Origin: Bacteroidales bacterium | Lineage (GTDB): Bacteria; Bacteroidota; Bacteroidia; Bacteroidales; UBA932 | Direction: 5' to 3' | Length of the DNA: 11,733 bases | Assembly: GCA_017651785.1 (NCBI GenBank) | Contig: JAGCCD010000008.1 | Span: 1 to 11,733, forward strand | In this document: positions 6,408 through 11,733 of the stretch, piece by piece | Position numbering within the stretch: position 1 is the first letter of the stretch | How the letters are laid out: each line of letters starts with the position of its first letter | The notes under the pieces: generated by a model | The model's input: the letters and a program-made list of their open reading frames with translations, nothing else | What the model was told of the DNA's origin: nothing | Databases searched by the model: none | Program-made: the position numbers and the translations under genes

Positions 6408-8078
6408 ATGAAAAAGATATCCGCAATCATTCTTTTCCTTGCCTGTCTCACTTCCGTTTTCTCCTGCCAAAAGGAGATTCCGGACGACCCGGGGACAGAT
6501 AACCCGCCCATTGTGGTTCCGCCCGCCCCAAAACAGGTAGATTATGGCAAGTACGGCCTGGGAGACCTTGCAGAAAAGCAGGGAATAAAGCTCGGCGCCG
6601 CATTTACATATGGAGAATACCGGAATAATCCCCAGGTGGCCGAAATCCTTGCCAAGGAGTTCAAGGCCGTAACCTTCGGCAACGAGATGAAGCACGACGC
6701 CATAGTCCAGCCCAGCGGCCAGTTCCGTTTCATTACGGCGGACCAGATGGCGCAGTGGGCAAAGCAGGCCGGCACTGAGCTTTTCGGCCACGTCCTGGGC
6801 TGGCACAGCCAGCAGCAGAGGTCTTACCTGAATGCCGTGATCAGCCAGGCATCCTCCGCCGGTTCCGGCAATTCCCAAATAGCACCCATCGGCGGCGTGC
6901 TGGACTTTGAATCCTACACCGCCGGGCCGTCAGCCCAGATACTCCAGTCAGGCGAGTTCGTACAGATTAACGGGCCGGAATACGTGGCCGTGACCGGCGA
7001 ATATGCGCACAGCGGCTCCCTGTCCCTTATGATGGACAATTCTGACGGCCACTGCACGGACTCCTGGGACGTGCAGGTAATAACCAAGACCTTCCCCGTC
7101 ACCGCCGGCAATACGTATACGCTTGCGTGGTATGCCCGCGCATCCGCCCCCGCAGACCTTCAGATAGACATTAGGGGCGACGGCGACGTGAAATACAAGA
7201 ACTCCGCCTGGGGCCAGTTCGCAAAAATGACGACCGAATGGACATACCAGTCGCTGGAATACACCGTAGAGTCCGGGCGCGAGCTTTCCGTCGCCTTCTA
7301 CGGAGGGACGGAGGCCGTAACATATTATCTCGATGACATTCAGATACTTGGCTCTACAGACTCTTCTGTCGAAGCTGTGAGGGAGGCCGTAGACGACGCC
7401 TTCAAAACATACGTATACGGCATGGTTGAGCACTTTGACGTCTATGCCTGGGACGTGGTTAACGAGACCTTTGCAGACGGCGCCGGCGGAGCCTTCCGCA
7501 CCAGGGGCAATACCGCGAACGACTTCGTGTGGGGCAATTATTACCCCAGCACCAAAGACTGGGTGGACGCCGCATTCACTTATGCAACCGACGCCTGCGC
7601 CAAGTTCGGCAAGACCCCCGTCCTTTACATCAACGACTACAACCTCGAGACGGACACCCCCAAGCGCCAGGCCCTCTGCCGTTACGCTTCCGGCAATCCC
7701 AAAGTTACCGGAGTCGCCTCCCAGATGCACCTGGACATGTCTACTCCGGACCTCAAGGGCAAGGTGGAAGCTTCCCTGAAAGACCTCGTGGCAACCGGCA
7801 AGATGGTGCGTATCGCCGAGCTTGACCTCAAGAGCACAGACGAGACCTCCCAGGCCGATATGATCAAGTACATATTCCAGAAGTATCTTGAAATCGTCCC
7901 CCAGGCGCAGCGCGGCGGCATAACCTTCTGGGGCATAAACGACAAGGATTCCTGGGTAGGGGAGAAGAACGCCCCCCTGCTGTGGAAAGGCGTCAATTAC
8001 GAGAAAAAAGAAGCCTACAAGACGCTGTACCTGTATCTGTGCGAACTTAACGGAATGGATCCCTACAAGGAGGACTGA
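6408..8078 (+). CDS. GH10 endo-beta-1,4-xylanase lipoprotein with inserted CBM4/9/22-like module
   Basis: Retaining endo-xylanase that cuts the beta-1,4-xylan backbone. The 556-residue product begins at ATG 6408, which places a lipoprotein signal at the N-terminus (MKKISAIILF.. TSVFSC, Cys20). The frame opens 24 codons earlier at 6336, but that would bury the signal. After the Cys comes QKEIPDD, a charged stretch resembling Bacteroidetes surface-export signals, so the enzyme is probably cell-surface exposed. The GH10 barrel is split. Part one is about 45-147 (FGNEMKHDA at 90-98, GWHSQQQ at 131-137). A beta-sandwich module follows at about 156-316 (YTLAWYARA, LSVAFYGG, YYLDDIQILG). The barrel resumes at about 320-548. 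The acid/base is Glu353 in WDVVNE and the nucleophile is Glu471 in RIAELD (family usual ITELD, so Thr is replaced by Ala). FWGINDKDSW at 507-516 matches the end of the barrel. An inserted carbohydrate-binding module is known in Bacteroidetes GH10 enzymes. Confidence 0.96.
   Translation: MKKISAIILFLACLTSVFSCQKEIPDDPGTDNPPIVVPPAPKQVDYGKYGLGDLAEKQGIKLGAAFTYGEYRNNPQVAEILAKEFKAVTFGNEMKHDAIVQPSGQFRFITADQMAQWAKQAGTELFGHVLGWHSQQQRSYLNAVISQASSAGSGNSQIAPIGGVLDFESYTAGPSAQILQSGEFVQINGPEYVAVTGEYAHSGSLSLMMDNSDGHCTDSWDVQVITKTFPVTAGNTYTLAWYARASAPADLQIDIRGDGDVKYKNSAWGQFAKMTTEWTYQSLEYTVESGRELSVAFYGGTEAVTYYLDDIQILGSTDSSVEAVREAVDDAFKTYVYGMVEHFDVYAWDVVNETFADGAGGAFRTRGNTANDFVWGNYYPSTKDWVDAAFTYATDACAKFGKTPVLYINDYNLETDTPKRQALCRYASGNPKVTGVASQMHLDMSTPDLKGKVEASLKDLVATGKMVRIAELDLKSTDETSQADMIKYIFQKYLEIVPQAQRGGITFWGINDKDSWVGEKNAPLLWKGVNYEKKEAYKTLYLYLCELNGMDPYKED
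8067..8074 (+). promoter_or_regulatory. Strong Shine-Dalgarno AAGGAGGA before the 227-residue protein
   Basis: AAGGAGGA overlaps the last sense codons of the GH10 gene and lies 7 nt before the ATG at 8082. It supports that start and suggests efficient translation of the downstream gene. Bacteroidetes genes usually lack such strong sites, and the other genes here show none this good. It may partly reflect the coding need for Lys-Glu-Asp. Confidence 0.45.
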
Positions 8079-8081
8079 CCA

Positions 8082-8765
8082 ATGAAACGCTTGACCCTCA
8101 TACTTGCCGCGGTGCTGCTCTGCGCCGGTCTTTCCGCCCAGAGCTGGTCCGATTCATCAACGGACCTGCACAAGTATATGGTTCCCGCAGCACCCGGAGC
8201 CGCCTCGCCGGACCGGGACGGCTTCATAGGCCGCTGGTTGCTTCTTGACCCCATAAGCAAGCCCAACCGCACAAACACCGTCTTTACGGACAGCTACATC
8301 CGCGAAACCTTCGGGCAGACCTATTTCAAGGGCCAGCTGGGAGACGTTCTGCCCAAAGACGGTTCCAAAGTAAAAAAGACCAAACTGCGCTGGCACGCGA
8401 TGGACAGCAAGCTGTTCAACGTGAAGCTCTTCCGTTTCGCCACAAACCTCGCTCCCGAGCATTACGGCGTGATATTCTGGGCCGCCACGGTCATCAACTG
8501 TGAGGAGGAAATCCCGGACGTACGCCTTTTCGCGGGCTCCAATTCCGCCTCTATGTGGTGGGTCAACGGAGAAGAGGCGCTCATAATGTCAGGAGACCGC
8601 CGGATGGTCATGGACGACTGCGCTTCCGAGCGCCTTACACTGCGCAAAGGCCGCAACGTAATCTGGTGTGCCGTAATCAACGGCCCCGGTATGAGCGACT
8701 TCTGCGCGCGTTTTCTGGACAGAGGCGGCAACCCCGTCAGGAACTTCACCATAACCGTGCAATAG
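8082..8765 (+). CDS. Secreted beta-rich protein of unknown function, possible sugar-binding domain
   Basis: A 227-residue protein with a cleavable signal peptide (residues 1-20, ..CAGLSAQ) and no lipobox, so periplasmic or secreted. The start ATG at 8082 follows the GH10 stop by 3 bp and has a strong Shine-Dalgarno. Visible segments are RWLLLDPI near 51-58, KLRWHAMDSKLFNVKLFRFA at 101-120, YGVIFWAATVINC at 128-140, RLFAGSNSASMWWVNGEEAL at 148-167, LTLRKGRNVIWCAVING at 185-201, and DFCARFLDRGGNPV. The pattern WVNGe...gdr...ltLrkGrNvi...v..g...f..rf..r.G resembles jelly-roll sugar-binding modules attached to some glycosidases and esterases. I recall similar N-terminal regions in Bacteroidetes acetylxylan-esterase-type proteins, but that is memory, not a search result. 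No catalytic motif is evident. Position between xylanase and GH43 genes suggests a xylan-binding or accessory role (inference). Confidence 0.85.
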   Translation: MKRLTLILAAVLLCAGLSAQSWSDSSTDLHKYMVPAAPGAASPDRDGFIGRWLLLDPISKPNRTNTVFTDSYIRETFGQTYFKGQLGDVLPKDGSKVKKTKLRWHAMDSKLFNVKLFRFATNLAPEHYGVIFWAATVINCEEEIPDVRLFAGSNSASMWWVNGEEALIMSGDRRMVMDDCASERLTLRKGRNVIWCAVINGPGMSDFCARFLDRGGNPVRNFTITVQ

Positions 8766-8767
8766 CC

Positions 8768-10225
8768 ATGAAAAAGATACTCTCAATCGCCGTCTTTCTG
8801 GTGCTTGCCGGTCTAAACGCCCTTGCGCAGGTGGGAGAGCCCTATATCCACGACCCTTCCACCATTACCGAGTGTGACGGTAAGTATTATACCTTCGGAA
8901 CTGGTGCCGGAGGCCTCATCTCCGCCGACGGCTGGGTATGGGAAAGCGGCGCCGTGCGACACGGCGGCTGCGCGGCACCCGACGTGATAAAGATAGGGGA
9001 CCGCTACCTGGTTGGCTACACCACCAGCGGCGGCGGCCTTGGCGGCAACCACGACAGCCGCGTGGTTACGATGTGGAACAGGACGCTGGATCCAACTTCT
9101 CCGGATTTTGCCTATACAGAGCCGGTGGAGGTGGCCCGTTCCGAGCCCGACGAGGACTGCGACGCCATAGACATCGGCTTCATAATGACCCCTGATGGCA
9201 GGCTTTTCTGCACCTACGGAACCTATTTCGGCAATATCAGGATAATAGAGCTTGACCCCGCTACGGGCGGGCGTCTTCCCGGCAGCCGCCCCGCAGACAT
9301 AGCAATAGACTGCGAGGCTACCAAAATGATATACCGGGACGGCTGGTACTACCTTATGGGCACCCACGGCACCTGCTGCGACGGAGTCAATTCAACGTAT
9401 AACATTGTTGTGGGCCGTTCCCGCTGCGTTACAGGCCCTTTTCTTGACAATATGGGCCGCGATATGCTCCGCGGAGGCGGCAGAATGCTCATAGCGGCCG
9501 AGGAACGCCGTTTCGGGGCCGGTCACTTCGGACAGATCATAGAGTGCGAGGGCGTGGAAAAGATGTCCCTGCACTTCGAGTCCGACCTTGACCGCAGCGG
9601 CCGCAGCGTCCTTGCCATACGCCCCCTCCTGTGGAGGGACGGCTGGCCCGAGGCCGGAGAGCCCCTTCAGGACGGCAACTACAAGATACTTTCCCGCAGG
9701 CGCGGCTATGCCCTTGAGCTTACGGTAGATTTCGTACGCTCAGATCCCGGAATGATGCCTTTCTGGATAAGGCAGGACGAGCCCGCGGTGGCCTTGGGCG
9801 CCCAGAAGCTTGAAGACGTGATAGGCGGCTGGCCCTCGGGAGAAATCCCCGTCCGCCTTTCGGACTATATGGCACGCCCCCATCAGAAATGGACCATTGA
9901 GGCCGTTCCCGGAGCCGGCGGCTACCTTGGCGGGCCGTATTTCAGAATAGTGACAGAGGGTACCGGACGCGCCCTTGCCGCTGCCCCCGGCGCCCGCCTT
10001 GAGACTGTTCCCGAGTTCACGGGAGCAGACAGGGAGCTCTGGCGGATAGAGCAGCTTGTGGACGGAACCTACCGCATCCTCCCCAAAGAGATTCCCGGTC
10101 AAGCCGGGAATAACGATGCTTGTGCCGGTGCGATGTGCCTTATCTCCGTGGCAGACAGCACGCCCGGCCTGGGTGTCTTCGACTTTAACAGCGACAACTG
10201 CAAATGGGACCTCAAACGCCACTGA
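8768..10225 (+). CDS. GH43 arabinanase/arabinofuranosidase-like enzyme with C-terminal beta-trefoil domain
   Basis: Inverting GH43 glycosidase, probably releasing arabinose (or xylose) from arabinoxylan-derived oligosaccharides. The 485-residue product starts at ATG 8768, 2 bp after the previous stop. Its signal peptide is residues 1-20 (..LNALA before Gln21), so it is periplasmic or secreted. The five-bladed propeller fills about 23-295. The three GH43 acids are visible: Asp29 in IHDPSTI (base), Asp135 in DAIDIGF (pKa modulator) and Glu183 in DCEATKMIYRDGWYYL (acid). The THGTCCDG and IVVGRS segments are typical of the endo-arabinanase-like branch. About 300-485 form a ricin-like beta-trefoil (CBM13-like), with QxW-type repeats at HQKWTIE (372-378), ELWRIE (423-428) and CKWDL (478-482). 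Residues 442-448 are encoded by a REP-like palindrome. The exact substrate and subfamily cannot be set from sequence reading. Confidence 0.92.
   Translation: MKKILSIAVFLVLAGLNALAQVGEPYIHDPSTITECDGKYYTFGTGAGGLISADGWVWESGAVRHGGCAAPDVIKIGDRYLVGYTTSGGGLGGNHDSRVVTMWNRTLDPTSPDFAYTEPVEVARSEPDEDCDAIDIGFIMTPDGRLFCTYGTYFGNIRIIELDPATGGRLPGSRPADIAIDCEATKMIYRDGWYYLMGTHGTCCDGVNSTYNIVVGRSRCVTGPFLDNMGRDMLRGGGRMLIAAEERRFGAGHFGQIIECEGVEKMSLHFESDLDRSGRSVLAIRPLLWRDGWPEAGEPLQDGNYKILSRRRGYALELTVDFVRSDPGMMPFWIRQDEPAVALGAQKLEDVIGGWPSGEIPVRLSDYMARPHQKWTIEAVPGAGGYLGGPYFRIVTEGTGRALAAAPGARLETVPEFTGADRELWRIEQLVDGTYRILPKEIPGQAGNNDACAGAMCLISVADSTPGLGVFDFNSDNCKWDLKRH
10091..10111 (+). repeat. REP-like palindrome ATTCCCGG-N5-CCGGGAAT inside the GH43 gene
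   Basis: Perfect 8-bp inverted arms (10091-10098 and 10104-10111) with a 5-nt loop lie within the coding sequence and are read in frame as I-P-G-Q-A-G-N, residues 442-448 of the GH43 protein. The form ATTCCCGG..CCGGGAAT followed by AACGATG resembles short dispersed palindromic repeats seen in many bacterial genomes, whose chance translations read IPGQARND. The element sits in a loop of the beta-trefoil between RILPK and CLISVAD, a place that tolerates insertion. No second copy was seen in this window. Confidence 0.6.
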
Positions 10226-10227
10226 AT

Positions 10228-11223
10228 ATGAGAAGAGCATCGGTCATAATCCTTTCGCTGCTTGCCGCGGCCTGCGTGCACAACGGGCTTCCGTCCGGGA
10301 CGTTCGTGTTCGACGGCAATCCGCTCGTGCGGGACTGCTACACGGCGGATCCCGCTCCGATGGTGGCCTCCGACGGCCGTCTGTACCTCTTCTGCGGCCA
10401 CGACGAGCAGTTTGACGACAAGCCCGGATACGAGGGCAAATACGGCTTCAACATCACCGAGTGGCTGTGCTATTCTACCGCCGACATGAAGACCTGGAAG
10501 AAGCACGGCGCAGTGATGAAGCCCACAGATTTCAGCTGGGCGGTAGGCGAGGCCTGGGCCTCCCAGTGCATAGAGGTTGACGGAAAGTATTACTTCTTCG
10601 TCTCCTGCCAGAGCGGAGATCCAAACTGCAAGGCCATCGGCGTGGCGGTGGCAGACCGTCCCGAGGGCCCTTACAAAGACGCCATCGGCAAGGCCCTCAT
10701 CCTGGACGATATGACTCCCAACGGCCCCCGAGGCTGGTGGAACGACTTCGACCCCACGGTAATGATAGACACCGACGGCACGCCCTGGCTGTGCTGGGGC
10801 AACGGTACCTGTTTCCTGGCGCCACTCAAGAGGAACATGGTGGAGCTTGCCGGAGAAATCCGCACCCTGCCGATGGAAAACTATGTCGAGGGCCCCTGGC
10901 TCTACAGGCGCGGAGACTGGTACTACAACGTCTACGCCTCTATGGGAGAAGGCGGAGAAACCGTCTCCTATGCCATGGCCTCCTCCCTGGACGGCCCCTG
11001 GACCTTCATGGGGGAACTCACCGGTCCCGCAAAAGACAGCTTCACCATCCATCCGGGAGTCGTAGACTACAAGGGCCACAGCTACCTTTTCTATCACAAT
11101 TCCACCCTGTCCCTGGACGGCTACGGACCCGCCACCGGCCGCCGCAGCGTGTGCGTGGACGAGCTTCATTACAACAAGGGCGGAAGCATTCAAACAGTAA
11201 GTCAGACATATTCAAAGAAATAG
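10228..11223 (+). CDS. GH43 beta-xylosidase / alpha-L-arabinofuranosidase-like lipoprotein
   Basis: Exo-acting GH43 enzyme expected to release xylose and/or arabinose from xylo-oligosaccharides. The 331-residue product starts at ATG 10228, 2 bp after the preceding stop. This start gives a lipoprotein signal (MRRASVIILSLLAAAC, Cys16). The residues after Cys (VHNGL) carry no acidic surface-export signal, so attachment facing the periplasm is more likely. A single propeller domain fills the protein with no accessory module. The catalytic acids are Asp41 in TADPAPM (base), Asp175 in WWNDFDPTVMI (modulator) and Glu221 in YVEGPWLYRR (acid); His275 in TIHPGVV is the usual active-site histidine. The overall pattern, including ITEWLCYSTADMKTW and GEAWASQCIEVDGKYYFFVS, resembles GH43 subfamily 1 proteins of Bacteroidetes xylan loci, judged from memory. 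Xylosidase versus arabinofuranosidase activity cannot be told apart here. Confidence 0.93.
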   Translation: MRRASVIILSLLAAACVHNGLPSGTFVFDGNPLVRDCYTADPAPMVASDGRLYLFCGHDEQFDDKPGYEGKYGFNITEWLCYSTADMKTWKKHGAVMKPTDFSWAVGEAWASQCIEVDGKYYFFVSCQSGDPNCKAIGVAVADRPEGPYKDAIGKALILDDMTPNGPRGWWNDFDPTVMIDTDGTPWLCWGNGTCFLAPLKRNMVELAGEIRTLPMENYVEGPWLYRRGDWYYNVYASMGEGGETVSYAMASSLDGPWTFMGELTGPAKDSFTIHPGVVDYKGHSYLFYHNSTLSLDGYGPATGRRSVCVDELHYNKGGSIQTVSQTYSKK

Positions 11224-11227
11224 CATC

Positions 11228-11733
11228 ATGTATCTATTAGGTTACGATATCGGCAGCTCTTCCGTAAAAGGTTCCATAGTAGATTCCCAAAGCGGGAAAA
11301 CGGTGGCGTTTGCCTCATATCCTTCGCACGAGGCCATCATTATCTCCAAGAAAGCAGGCTGGGCGGAGCAGGAACCTTCAATGTGGTGGGACAACCTCAA
11401 GATAGTCACGCAGGTTCTCTGCAGGCAGGTAGATCCCAAAGACATCGCCGCCATAGGCATCTCCTATCAGATGCACGGGCTTGTGTGCATAGACAAAGAC
11501 CGCAACGTCCTGCGCCCTTCAATCATCTGGTGCGATTCAAGGGCCGTGCCCTATGGAGAAAAGGCTCTGAAGGCGCTGGGAGAGCAATGGTGCCTTGAGC
11601 ACCTGCTCAATTCGCCCGGCAATTTCACGGCGGCAAAGCTTGCCTGGGTAAAGGAGAATGAGCCCGGGCTCTACGACAGGATATGGAAGATAATGCTCCC
11701 CGGAGATTACATCGCAATGAGGCTTACAGATAA
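11228..11733 (+). CDS. xylB: Xylulokinase (FGGY family), N-terminal part (cut by window edge)
   Basis: Cytoplasmic kinase that phosphorylates D-xylulose to xylulose 5-phosphate with ATP, feeding the pentose phosphate pathway. The gene starts at ATG 11228, 4 bp after the GH43 stop, and 168 complete codons are present of an expected ~490-500. There is no signal peptide. The FGGY N-terminal fold is clear: MYLLGYDIGSSSVKGSIVD at 1-19 (phosphate-binding loop, Asp7), GWAEQEPSMWW at 44-54, ISYQMHGLVCID at 78-89 (QMHG typical of xylulokinases), IIWCDSRA at 99-106, NFTAAKLAWVKENEP at 132-146, and IMLPGDYIAMRLT at 155-167. Co-transcription with xylan-degrading genes couples polymer breakdown to xylose use. 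Xylose isomerase and a xylose transporter would be expected next, but lie outside the window. Confidence 0.95.
   Translation, partial: MYLLGYDIGSSSVKGSIVDSQSGKTVAFASYPSHEAIIISKKAGWAEQEPSMWWDNLKIVTQVLCRQVDPKDIAAIGISYQMHGLVCIDKDRNVLRPSIIWCDSRAVPYGEKALKALGEQWCLEHLLNSPGNFTAAKLAWVKENEPGLYDRIWKIMLPGDYIAMRLTD

Noticed and set aside
6948..7730. Minus-strand open frame of 260 codons opposite the GH10 gene
   Set aside because: It is antisense to conserved GH10/CBM sequence and shows no recognisable protein pattern.
8060..8090. Possible single fused gene of GH10 and the 227-residue protein by frameshift
   Set aside because: The GH10 ends naturally after its final helix. The next protein has its own signal peptide and Shine-Dalgarno, so two separate genes are clear.
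10091..10111. Palindrome considered as a rho-independent terminator
   Set aside because: It lies inside an open coding sequence and is followed by AACGATGCTTG with no T tract.
10099..11193. Long open frame (364 codons) on the minus strand opposite the second GH43 gene
   Set aside because: The plus strand has a complete GH43 with all catalytic residues. The minus-strand translation shows no family motifs and is a shadow of GC-rich codon use.
1..11733. CRISPR arrays, tRNA/rRNA genes, insertion sequences, phage or defence genes
   Set aside because: No regularly spaced repeats, RNA-gene signatures, transposase or integrase motifs were seen, and almost all of the window is occupied by xylan-locus genes.

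Overview
The window looks like part of a xylan/arabinoxylan polysaccharide utilisation locus (PUL) from a Bacteroidales bacterium. The evidence is two SusC-type TonB-dependent receptors, a SusD-type lipoprotein, Bacteroidetes-type lipoprotein signals, TAnnTTTG promoter elements, and a set of xylan enzymes. By eye the DNA is fairly GC-rich (mid-50s percent, estimated not counted), richer than typical Bacteroides or Prevotella. An Alistipes-like or uncultured gut/rumen Bacteroidales lineage would fit, but the genus cannot be fixed from this sequence.

Layout: two divergent operons flank a 290-bp control region (6118-6407). Leftward (minus strand) run a full-length SusC-like receptor (2956-6117), its SusD-like partner (870-2942), and the first 283 codons of a second SusC-like receptor (1-849) that leaves the window. 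Rightward (plus strand) run a GH10 endo-xylanase lipoprotein with a carbohydrate-binding module inserted in its catalytic domain (6408-8078), a secreted 227-residue beta-rich protein of unknown function (8082-8765), a GH43 arabinanase-like enzyme fused to a beta-trefoil domain (8768-10225), a GH43 beta-xylosidase/arabinofuranosidase-like lipoprotein (10228-11223), and the start of a xylulokinase gene (11228 to the window end). Gaps inside each operon are only 2 to 20 bp, so each side is probably co-transcribed. No terminator is visible because both operons run off the window.

How the genes fit together (inference from family knowledge): the GH10 enzyme cuts xylan chains at or near the cell surface. 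The SusC/SusD pairs capture and import the oligosaccharides. The GH43 enzymes remove arabinose and xylose in the periplasm. Xylulokinase feeds the released xylose, after isomerisation, into the pentose phosphate pathway. The tandem receptor layout recalls the xus xylan clusters of Prevotella and the large xylan PULs of Bacteroides.

The overall system is therefore a known type. The points most worth a second look are a REP-like palindrome carried in frame inside the first GH43 gene, the unassigned 227-residue protein, a second SusC that lacks the usual N-terminal domain, and the architecture of the divergent control region, including a possibly leaderless GH10 transcript.
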